Origin: Sphaerosporella brunnea
Taxonomy: Eukaryota > Ascomycota > Pezizomycetes > Pezizales > Pyronemataceae
Assembly: GCA_008704415.1 (NCBI GenBank)
Contig: VXIS01000177.1
Span: 1-64,000, forward strand
Reading direction: 5' to 3'
Length of the DNA stretch: 64,000 bases
The notes under the pieces were generated by a model. That model ran no database searches, was not told the DNA's origin, and worked only from the letters and a program-made list of their open reading frames with translations. The first letter of the stretch is position 1; each line of letters starts with the position of its first letter. Of this stretch, positions 55,902-64,000 are shown in pieces. A program made the translations under genes and the position numbers.

Positions 55902-56727
55902 ATGTCTCTCCCGCTCCGCGGTCTCCAAGAGCCCGCCAACCCCTTCGACTGGCGCGTCGGCGAATCCTACGAGTCATTCCTCCAGCGCTACCTTGCACGA
56001 GAGGCTGCGAGCACTCTACGCACCTACATCAACGACCTCAACGTCGTAAACGCTTATTACGGATTCCCGTCACTTCCTCTTCCTGCACAGGAGCAGCTAG
56101 TTGCACAACCCCAGCAGCAGCAGCAGCAGCAGCCGGGCGTAAAGCGGTGGGAGCTGGCCGAGGCTTACCAGGCTGCGACCGCCGCGGGACAGGCTGTGGG
56201 AGAGCCGTTGCTTGGCGGAAGTAGCGAAGCGGCAGCTGAAGCGGTTGAAGCAAGTGGGCTGGAAGATCTGGACATCTCAGGCTCTTTTACGGAGATCTCG
56301 ACGCTTCCGGGCACGTACAGTGCCTCGGCTACTGTTGAGGACACATTTGCCGGAAGGGGCCATGTCCCGCAGCAACAGCACCGGCCGAATGAGGGTCAGG
56401 AGTTCCTCTGCCTCGTCGCCGCTAACCGCATAATCGTTCGTGGCGTGTCGGCGCGCACGACGGAGGAGAAGGTGCGCAGGTTTTTTGCCGAGAGGCACAT
56501 CAATGTGTAAGTTATCCTATCCAATGGTTGCGGGACTGGGGGAGAACATGCGTGCTGATGCGAGAGATTGCAACAGTGTAAAGGTTGAGCTCCCGGTCAG
56601 CGTACAGACCGGAGAACTGCTCAAGTGGCTGTATGTGGACTTTCAGAACGAGGATGCCGCGAAGGCTGCACGGGAGTGCTTGATGCTTGCGGCTGGATTG
56701 CAGTTTTTTAGGGTTGTTGCGACATGA
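55902..56727 (+). CDS. RRM-like protein with poly-Gln, two exons
   Basis: 251 residues: exon 1 55902-56506, intron 56507-56576 (70 nt, GTAAGT to AACAG, phase 2), exon 2 56577-56727. The C-terminal about 75 residues fit an RNA-recognition motif split by the intron: strand RIIVRGV (RNP2 position), helix TTEEKVRRFFAERHI, then LLKWLYVDF (RNP1 position, aromatic residues partly kept), then NEDAAKAAREC and a final strand. The N-terminal part contains a short poly-Gln run and Ala-rich helices. Splicing is required to complete the fold. RNA binding is probable but the domain is divergent. The frame is open upstream, but MSLPLRG at 55902 has the best start context. Confidence 0.7.
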
Positions 56728-57193
56728 TGGGAGCGATGAGTTGGGTACTTTGCCGCGTGGAATGGGGGTTCGATTGCCAGTTGAGACATGTGTGAATAGC
56801 CCAATAAACTGCGTTTTGCTTGGAGAGGGGTCGTTCCGTCGCGATCACACAGACTTGGAGAAAATCGAAACTCGGCTGTCAGAGGTGGTGGATGCCGCAG
56901 AACTTGACTCAGACAAACGGGAGCTAAGACCAAAAAAAAAGGCTTTCACATATTACAGTCGGTGGGTACACTCGCAACTTGGGTTCTTTGACAAAAAAAA
57001 AACGCGATTCACGGTTCGCTCGTGATCACTCCCCTTCACCTCACAACACTCTGCAAACGGGCTGCACGAACCGGGCTATGCCCTGGCGAGTGAATCCCAA
57101 TGATCGAAGCGCAAAGACAAAGCCCCTCACGGGCGCATCCCCAACCGTGCGCTCCCGCCCAACCCCCCGTCTCACCTTCCTCGTACACCCCCC
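56728..57193. other. Intergenic
   Basis: Two A-runs (about 56931-56941 and 56992-57002). No gene recognised before the next start. Confidence 0.35.
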
Positions 57194-57878
57194 ATGGATC
57201 CCTCCCCGCCGCAGACCCCGCGGACCTTCCCGGCGCCGCCACGCTCGCCCTTCCCGCCAAAGTCTCCGAGCGAGATCTACGTACCCACCAAGGACGGCTG
57301 GACGACTGCGCACACGGCGAGTCCGGTGCGGGGAGTTCCGCCCCAAAGTAACCGCTCTTCTCCACTTCCACTCCACTGCGAGGGGGGCTCTGACGTTGTT
57401 GCTAGTGCCCAGGTCCGCCGCCGAGATCCATCGCAGCCCGCCGACTCCCGACAACAGGCGCAGCCACAGGTTCCCCGATATGAGGCATGCCCAGGGGATG
57501 GGCGACCCGCACGCTCAGAGGTCGGAGTCTCCGATCACTCCGGGTAGATCCCTCCCCTCCTGAATCGGTAACGGCAAAAACTGTGCTGATATGTGCAGTG
57601 AGACATAATAGGAGCCGCACGGAGGGCGCGATCCTCATGACCCCGACCCCGACCACGAACCCCACCCCCACCCCCACGCCTACCCCCACCCGTGAGCGTT
57701 TGTACCCTACTCCTGGCCACGAGGGATTGATGCTGATACTGCGATAGGTGCCAACCAGAACCAGAGCCAGATACGCAGGTCTTTGTCGATCTGGGGGAAG
57801 ATGAAGGAACCCGAGACGCAGAGCGACGCTGCTCCGCCTCGTCCGCCGACCAAGAAGAGCAGCTGTGTCATACAGTAA
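57194..57878 (+). CDS. Proline-rich CaaX-box protein, four exons
   Basis: 171 residues from exons 57194-57347, 57406-57543, 57599-57691 and 57748-57878. The three introns (58, 55, 56 nt) have GTAACC, GTAGAT and GTGAGC donors, GCTGAT-type branches in the last two, and TAG/CAG acceptors, all phase 1. The product starts MDPSPPQTPRTFPAPPRSPF, continues with basic, Pro-rich sequence, a (Pro-Thr)n run from exon 3, and ends PPTKKSSCVIQ. C-V-I-Q is a CaaX prenylation box; Gln in the last place favours farnesyl transfer, and the preceding lysines would aid membrane binding. No GTPase or other fold is present, so this is a disordered, lipid-anchored protein. Reaching the CaaX end only after three consistent splices supports the model. 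Confidence 0.7.
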
Positions 57879-57896
57879 CTAGGCGTCGGGCTCGCA

Positions 57897-58322
57897 TCTT
57901 TGTAAACATAGACACCGGTCCTTCCGGTTTTCTACCGGCACAAATTACGAAATGCAATCAAAGTGAAAGCAAAACTAAACCGTTTTCAAGTAAAATAGGG
58001 GAGCTAGTGGGTGGGAGCCAGTGAGGATGGGTTTGTTGGTGCGTCTGGGGAACCGCGTGGCATCCACCCTCAACCTTTCGAGCAACCTCACACAATCCCC
58101 CTGATTTCAGCTTGATCTTAATGAGTAGCCCATGCCAGTTCCTCCTCGTATTCCTTTTCAAGTTCCATCAGTTTGAAGGGGTACTCCCGCAGGTGATACC
58201 AGCTCTTTTGGTCGGTCTGTACATGTGGCTGAATAAAACGCATATCGGCATGGATGTTCATCAACTGAATAGGCCGCGTTAGTGTTGCTCTATCGTTGGT
58301 GGATCCAAGCTTTTATACTTCA
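57897..58322 (-). repeat. Second copy of the dispersed BTB-relic block
   Basis: Matches 41920-42270 and then, after a gap of about 600 bp in the other copy, 42876-42945. On the minus strand the frame from about 58262 reads MNIHADMRFIQPHVQTDQKS then WYHLREYPFKLMELEKEYEE before a stop, better preserved than in the 42 kb copy. A TATAAAAGC lies at about 58318-58310. It lacks the BTB-like middle. Both copies lie just downstream of a plus-strand gene. Confidence 0.65.
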
Positions 58323-58334
58323 GGAGACCAACAT

Positions 58335-58640
58335 CTAGCGGTCGTTCTGCGTCCCTCTAGAACGCGTCAGATAGAGGTAATCCTCGATCAATCCCCGTTG
58401 ACCATTACAGCGTACAGCAAAACCTAGTGGGTCACTGATCGGTGATCCAACGTTCCTCGATTCCTCCCAGGGATTGTGGCAAAAGTATACGTTGCATACA
58501 TCACCCAGCTTCTTCCAGGCCGCCAGTATCACGATCCGCTCATGGGAATCAGTGAGGATTTCGACAGCCACATCTTTTGCGAATGGAGGGGAAATCCGTG
58601 GCTGGCCGACACCTTGTCGAGAACTTCTGCAATCTGAAAC
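58335..58640 (-). pseudogene. Protein-like frame, possibly BTB-family C-terminal relic
   Basis: A minus-strand frame without ATG reads VAVEILTDSHERIVILAAWK, KLGDVCNVYFCHNPWEE and so on to a stop at 58335. Its helical and Cys-containing character resembles exon 2 of the BTB genes, and it adjoins the duplicated relic block. The similarity is weak. Confidence 0.3.
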
Positions 58641-59938
58641 TGCGATTTCCGGACTACTCAGTGTAAATTTCAGTTTTTACCAGCAAATGGTCCTAGCGAT
58701 AAGCCGCAAGTTTTTTAAGGCACACATGGGAGGGGTGAGAGTATCACCAACGCCCATGACGCGCAACCAAATCATGGGGCTTTACTGTAATGGACTGCAC
58801 AGTCATATTTTGAACTTCAGGCGATGACAAGATTTCACCACGACAGCGTTTGCCGAGTACATGTAGCTGGCTTTGACACAGAACCTCGCAGAGTTGGGTG
58901 GATGCTGGAAAGCACACATCGTACATATGATCCGTAGTAATTGTCTCATTGTCTCTGGACATCTGTATAGTCTCGACCTCAGTTTGTGTAGCGTTGGTTG
59001 TTTAGCAGGGAACGCTGGCTTGTTGTTGTCCTGTCCGTCTTGAACGACCGAAACCAGCTTCCGCACAGGTATGTGGTGGATAGTATCTGCACTGCAACAC
59101 TGCGCGAGTAGAAAGCTAGCTCACAGCGACACAGCCCATATTACTTAAGAGGCTACGTGGGTGGAGTTGAATGCATCCAACATCTGGCCCACGCATCAAG
59201 TGGGAGTCGACCAGCAGTGGCAGCAGGAAGCAGGAACAATCACCAAGCACTAGTACTATTACTAGAAGCTCATAAACCGACTGTGAGACAGCATAAGCCC
59301 CAGAAGTATTTCCACATCTTGCAAACGTAGCCTTCGATTATGCAGCCCCAATGCTTGTCCCCGTTCACAACACGGCTTCCTGCAAAGCCACCGAAGAAGA
59401 AGGAGGACTGTATCGTGGGATGAGTCGCCGTGACCAAGCTCTCTTGGATTGGATAGCTCCACGTTGCTCTGCCTCCCTTGTGAAAAACAACCTGCCGAGC
59501 TTACCTCTGCTGTTGAGGTAAGGGCGGCGCTGTTGCTCTCCTGTCCCAGAGCTCTAGATCCGGACGCTATGCACCCAACCCACGGCGGAGCTACCACCGG
59601 GCCTAGTAGCTGTAGAATATCTCCACCGCCATCCCAGTCCTCAGGCGCAGAATGGCACCAAGTCCCCACCGCACTCAGTCCACGCCGAGACCGGACGCCG
59701 CCACCTTCACGGCCGTCAGAAAAAAATGTAACCCTACGCCCTGAGCCACCAGCCTTTTCCCTCCTTTGCTGCTCCCTCTCCTCTTTCCATCTCGCTAGCA
59801 CTGTCAACACCTTTCGAGCACAACAGCACATATCCTCACACAGCACATCGCGTCCTTTCCTTTTCCGACAACATCTCACACCCTAACCGCGACTACCAGC
59901 ACCGACCGCGACGCGCTTGTGTCTGAGCAGGTAAGCAG
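58641..59938. other. Intergenic and leader
   Basis: Frames of up to 205 codons on either strand (59879-59262 minus, 59449-59886 plus) start at non-ATG codons and have no motif. The pyrimidine-rich stretch 59750-59880 is probably the promoter and leader of the next gene. Confidence 0.35.
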
Positions 59939-62172
59939 ATGGCTGCGTCCATGGAAGCGATGAAGGTTGTGCATGCCGGCGCTGGAGATGGTGTCGCGCT
60001 GCGCGGCATAGAGGCTGAGATTCCGCGTGCTCGCGAGGATCGCCTCGTCGAAGGTAACCCTGAGATCAACAAGGACGCCGAGATGACATCGCAGAAAGAC
60101 AGCGGCGGAGACGACTCGCTGCGCATCATCGAGGCCGAGGTGGCGAGTGCTGCTGACGGAAAGCTGGTCGACACGGACGAGATGCAGTCGCCGAAGGCTG
60201 GCGCGGGTGACCAGCTGCGCGTCCAGGAGGCTGAAGCTGCCGTGATTTCGACTGCTGCTGATGCGCTTGGGGATAACTCTCAGATAACCCCGGACGACAA
60301 GGCTGGAGACGGTGTTGTCCCGCTGAGCATCAACGAGGCGGCAGTTGCCATGATTCCGCGAGCTGCTGCTGATGCTACTGAGGATAAGGATAACCCCCAG
60401 CACAGCACGCGCAAGATGTCGTCACAGAACGCTGGCGCTGGTGACCAGCCGAGCATCAAGGAGGCTGAATTTTCCATGCTTCCGCGTGCTGCTGTTGATG
60501 CTACTGAGGATAACCCCCAGCACAACATATCGTCACACAATGCTGTCGCTGGTGAGCAGCTGCGCATCAACGAGGCCGAAGGTTCCAAGGTTTCGCCTGC
60601 CAGCGCTGTCAACCCGCTTCGCGAACCCGAAGCCACGAGTGGAAAAAACACCGGGCAGCAGCCGCCAGCGCCTGTGGCGGCAGAAACCGCTGCAGCACGT
60701 TACGCGCACTACGCAGATCTCAACGAGCGTATGCTGCGCGGTGCGCGCCGAATGGCAGAGACGTCGATGCCCTGGGAGTTGCCGCTCTGCGGTGGCGCCG
60801 GGTACGCCAACACGCCAGCCGCCGGGCCGAAGCCGTTGCCGCCGCCGGAACCAAGCAACGTTGCGGACACCTCGCTGATGCCGCCGCCAGCGTGGGTGCG
60901 GAACACGCCGAGGGCTGGCGGAAACGCGGAGTCCAGCACGCACGATCCTGACACTGGTGCCAGTGACAGTGACGATAACTTGGTCCAGATCTTTCCCAAG
61001 GGCAAGAGCGTGGCCGCGCGAGGATCTGCTGGTGAGACGGTGAAGGATGCTAGTATGTCCGCCCCTATCTCCTCCTTCTCGCCGCCTGCCGCCCCCATGA
61101 GCAAGTACCGGGCACGCCACGCCAAGAAAATGGCAGAACAGGAGTTGCTCAAGAGCAAGCGCGCTCTCACCCGCAAGGTTTGCAAGACTCTGCTGCCAAG
61201 ACGAACCGGACTGATGACAAACAGGTGATTGCGCAGCCGGCTCTGGTGACTACGTCCACTCCTGTCCCTTTTCGCTCACCGCGTGTCGCTACCATGACCA
61301 TGAACAGATATCGGGCACGCAAAGCCAGGAAAATCGCAGCCCAGGAGCTGCTCAACGCCAAGCACAAGGTGGATGCCATGCAAAAGCTTGCCAACGCGCC
61401 GACTGAAGCTGCGGGCGCGACGAACAAGCAGGCGGCTGGGATGGACCATCTGACTTTCCGAGAAACGCTTACGCTGCTAGGCACGCCCTGGGTGCCGCTT
61501 CCAGACTTGGAGCCAAAGCAGTTCCCCTTTCCGGCAACCGCGAACGCGCAGCCCCTGGTGCCGAGCACGTCCGTTCCCACGAAGAGACCCGGCGATGAGC
61601 TTACACAGCTTGTCGCAAAGATTGCAAAGGTTGTCGAAAACTGTGCGAAGCTGCTGGGGCCGGTGGACGTGGACGAGAGCGACAGTGACGGTGACGATAC
61701 CTTGGTCCATCACACTGGCGAGGCTCCGCAGCCGGTGTCCGCTCCAATTCCCGCGATCTCGCCGCCTGTCGCCGCGCTTGCCAGGTCTCGCGCGGGAGGT
61801 GAGGACGGAATCGAGAAACGGGAGATGCTCAGGGCTAGGGCTGCTGCTGAGAGGCAGGCTGCTGCTGCTGAGAGGCAGGCTGCTGCTGCTGAGAGGCAGG
61901 CTGCTGCTGCCAGGAAGTTACGCGCCGAGGCCCAGGCGTCCACGAGCATCGACGCAGAGACGGACCCGGAGGAGTATATCTTGATGCTCCCCGCTAGGAT
62001 TGTGCAGGAGGGGCGCGAGGCTCCAGGTAACCTGATGATGACCCCGGCGAAAGTGCTGAAGAGTTCTCTGGAGGAGGAGGACAGCGACATCGAGAGCGAC
62101 AGCGACGATGAAGATGCGCTGGTTCAGTTGGTGTTCAGAAGGCATTCTCGCAAAGCAAGCGACGACGATTAA
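59939..62172 (+). CDS. Large orphan protein with six degenerate internal repeats
   Basis: 728 residues: exon 1 59939-61177, intron 61178-61224 (47 nt, GTTTGC, CTGATGAC, CAG, phase 0), exon 2 61225-62172. Residues 14-226 hold six degenerate repeats of about 25 residues at 33-46-residue spacing, with pattern G-A-G-D-x-L-x-I-x-E-A-E ... R-A-A-x-D (near 14, 56, 88, 121, 165, 202). Two related basic helices flank the intron: KYRARHAKKMAEQELLKSKR in exon 1 and RYRARKARKIAAQELLNAKH in exon 2, showing that the two frames belong to one gene. An AAAERQA heptamer is repeated three times near residue 630. The end is acidic (DSDIESDSDDEDAL). Family unknown. Confidence 0.7.
61838..61912 (+). repeat. 21-bp tandem repeat encoding AAAERQA
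   Basis: Three tandem units in exon 2 of the gene at 59939; probably a short coiled coil. Confidence 0.85.
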
Positions 62173-62522
62173 GCGAGTGCTTTGCGTGGTCAGAGGATCA
62201 GTGGTGTTGGAACTCTTGTTAGACGCGGTTAGCAAGTTTAGTGAATTAGCAATAAAAATGCGTGCTTTTCGATAGTTGATCCTGAGGGCGAGGAGCGTTG
62301 GCAACCAGGTGGGTGACAGCGGCGATACTGCGTGCAAGAGTGCTGTGGATCACCCGCGTGGCGGTGGTCGTGGGCCGGCGAGCCATGCCAAGACGGCCGT
62401 GATGCTACCAACCCGCCGTGTTCCCACCGCGTCAACCGCGCACCGCCGACTCTTTGCAGCGCCGATAGCACTAACAGCAGCGTCCACTCCGACTCTAATT
62501 GCACCATCAAAAACCCGCCATC
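62173..62522. other. Intergenic
   Basis: Spacer with no recognised feature. Confidence 0.35.
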
Positions 62523-62765
62523 ATGTCTCGTAGCCCGAGGAAGCAGGTGGCCGATCGCCAGCGAAGCAACCCCAAGCACGGCGGTGCCGCCAAGAAGCCG
62601 GAAGCGGTCGCTTTCACGGTTGTGAGGGGTGCCTGCACTGCCTTTTTTTTTTGTTTTGCTTTTGTTATCTTGTCATTTGTTGCGGTGTTTCTGCACTTGT
62701 CACTTCGGGCCACATGTCGGTCTGTACGCAATGGCACTTCCTGCTGTTTGTTCGGTTCTTTGTAG
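62523..62765 (+). CDS. Small basic protein with one membrane helix
   Basis: 80 residues, intronless, ATG context CCATCATG. The N-terminal 30 residues are basic and polar (SRSPRKQVADRQRSNPKHGG). A single strongly hydrophobic stretch follows near residues 38-60 (CTAFFFCFAFVILSFVAVFL) with a short basic tail. A T-rich DNA stretch encodes the helix, so the true protein could end earlier after a splice. Family unknown. Confidence 0.4.
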   Translation: MSRSPRKQVADRQRSNPKHGGAAKKPEAVAFTVVRGACTAFFFCFAFVILSFVAVFLHLSLRATCRSVRNGTSCCLFGSL

Positions 62766-63336
62766 TTGATGTCGCTGAAACGTCGTTCCCCGTCAATGGT
62801 GCAAATTGCGCGGCGTGTCGGTGTAGCCGGAGAATGGAATAATCCCCGATCCGCTGGGTTTTTATATCGGCGTTCTGCCGTCACAATTCTATCCGCTAGA
62901 TCAAGCAATATGTTGCCAGACATCCAGCGCAATCCCTCCCCTATAGAACGCCGGGAAAATACAAAAGCCACGACCGTTCCGTGCAAGTGAATATACCCGT
63001 GCACAATTTGGCATTCTACACCCCGTGCCGCCTCTACCGCAGAGTACTACCCGCCGCCTTGGCAGCTTCTGGAAGGAGTGATATCAACGTGTATTCTCAC
63101 TCCAAGCAGCAAAGACAAACAGCGATAGAAAGCAGTTTTGCAAAAAAAACGAGTGTTTTCAGCGCCCGCAGTGACAGCTGAACAGCCGGCCGAAACAACC
63201 GCGCTTAACAACAACGCCTCAAGTCGAACCACGCACACCCCACACCCGCCGCCAATAACCCCCTTCCCCACCCCCCCCCCCCCCACCCAACCCGCAAAAA
63301 ACTTCGCGTCCAAACCCGACAAGACAACACACGCAA
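62766..63336. other. Intergenic with C-rich tract
   Basis: A tract of about 12 C at 63271-63282 lies in the leader of the RING gene. No gene seen. Confidence 0.35.
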
Positions 63337-63954
63337 ATGCCGCCGCCGACGCCGCGCCGCCGCGCCCCGCTACGTTCGTGTCGCCTCCCCGCCGGCACCC
63401 CCGCCCCGCCAGCCGACTGCGTCATCTGCCTCGCCCCGCTGAAGGTTGTCGAGCGCACAGTGCTCACCCCGTGCTCGCACGCGCTCTTCCATCACACGTG
63501 CATCCGCACGTGGCTCGGCGGCAACGAGGGCGACCCGCGCTGCCCGATGTGTCGCCGCAGAGTCCTTGAGCTGGTCGCAGCGAACGGCGAAGTCGATGTC
63601 GTCGTTCCCGTCGAGCACCGGTGCGACGTTGAAGGCTGCGACGAGATCCACGCTGAGTGTCAGGAGTGTAAGGGTCGCCATCACGACAAGGACGCGCATA
63701 TCTGGCGAGACCCCCGAGACGAGGAGGACAGCGACTGGGTGCTTGCCGCTGGACGTGGTAAACCCCACAGGCCGACCGGACGCAGGATGACCAGGAGCTT
63801 GTCGAAGCGGGAGGGTAGCCGCCTGGTCGAGTTGGGTGGTGAGAGCAGCCAGCGCGAGGAGGAGAGTTGCGACGGTGAGGACTCGGAGGAGGGGGAGCGC
63901 AGAACGGACCCGGATTGGGGTGTTCGCCGTCGCGTGAGGAGGAAGTTGTGCTAG
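63337..63954 (+). CDS. RING-H2 protein, putative E3 ubiquitin ligase
   Basis: 205 residues, intronless. A RING lies at residues 28-72: CVIC, then CSHALFHHTC, then CPMC, giving ligands Cys28, Cys31, Cys46, His48, His52, Cys55, Cys69 and Cys72. The H4-H5 gap is three residues rather than two, as in the RING-like protein at 34711. A second Cys/His cluster follows (RCDVEGCDEIHAECQECKGR, HHDKDAH), possibly another zinc site. The tail is charged and disordered. RING-H2 proteins recruit E2 enzymes; no substrate domain is recognised. Start ATG follows an A/C-rich leader. Confidence 0.8.
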   Translation: MPPPTPRRRAPLRSCRLPAGTPAPPADCVICLAPLKVVERTVLTPCSHALFHHTCIRTWLGGNEGDPRCPMCRRRVLELVAANGEVDVVVPVEHRCDVEGCDEIHAECQECKGRHHDKDAHIWRDPRDEEDSDWVLAAGRGKPHRPTGRRMTRSLSKREGSRLVELGGESSQREEESCDGEDSEEGERRTDPDWGVRRRVRRKLC

Positions 63955-64000
63955 GCGCGTTCGTCCGGGAATTGTGGGAGTAGTGCTTTGTAACGGGCGC

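Noticed and set aside
1..64000. CRISPR arrays, operons, ribosome-binding sites, rRNA
   Set aside because: None seen. Splice signals and gene structure are eukaryotic, so bacterial features are not expected.

Overview
The window looks like nuclear DNA of a filamentous ascomycete (Pezizomycotina). Genes are short and well separated. Almost every multi-exon model needs introns of 47-82 nt with GTAAGT/GTATGT-type donors and CTRAC-type branch points a few bases before the acceptor. The mobile-element remnants (a Tad-like LINE tail, a hAT element) are types common in this group. The species cannot be fixed from the sequence. All exon boundaries below were read by eye from splice signals and reading-frame continuity.

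Layout: a MITE-like inverted-repeat element (0.9-1.3 kb); two divergent BTB/POZ paralogues sharing an intron position (1.9-5.3 kb) plus a decayed relative; a two-helix membrane protein, a small Cys-rich protein and a zinc-finger gene (8-11.3 kb); two orphan disordered or coiled-coil proteins (13-16.9 kb); a nested transposon region (17.1-19.2 kb); two orphan genes (19.4 and 22.2 kb) in gene-poor DNA; and a same-strand array of tiny zinc-binding proteins (25.0-28.5 kb). From 30 to 47 kb follow orphan genes mixed with recognisable ones: a GFA/CENP-V-type zinc protein head-to-head with a RING-like gene at 34 kb, a membrane-anchored Ala/Glu/Lys coiled-coil protein, a gene carrying a further copy of the small zinc module, and a 921-residue protein. 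From 47 to 64 kb come a second inverted-repeat element, a 993-residue Q-rich C2H2 protein with a small paralogue beside it, an RRM-like protein, a CaaX-box protein, a 728-residue protein with six degenerate internal repeats, and a RING-H2 protein.

Few products can be placed in a pathway; most look lineage-specific. Recurrent themes are small zinc-binding modules (RING, C2H2, the W-x-C-C-x-C module, GFA fold), BTB proteins and BTB relics at several places, tandem-repeat-driven low-complexity tails, and transposon debris. That fits a fast-evolving accessory or subtelomere-like region rather than a conserved housekeeping block. The best candidates for something undescribed are the zinc microprotein array, a GGGTNCAAA motif clustered just upstream of TATA boxes of several genes, and the doubly nested transposon insertion with an unusually long 61-bp flanking duplication.
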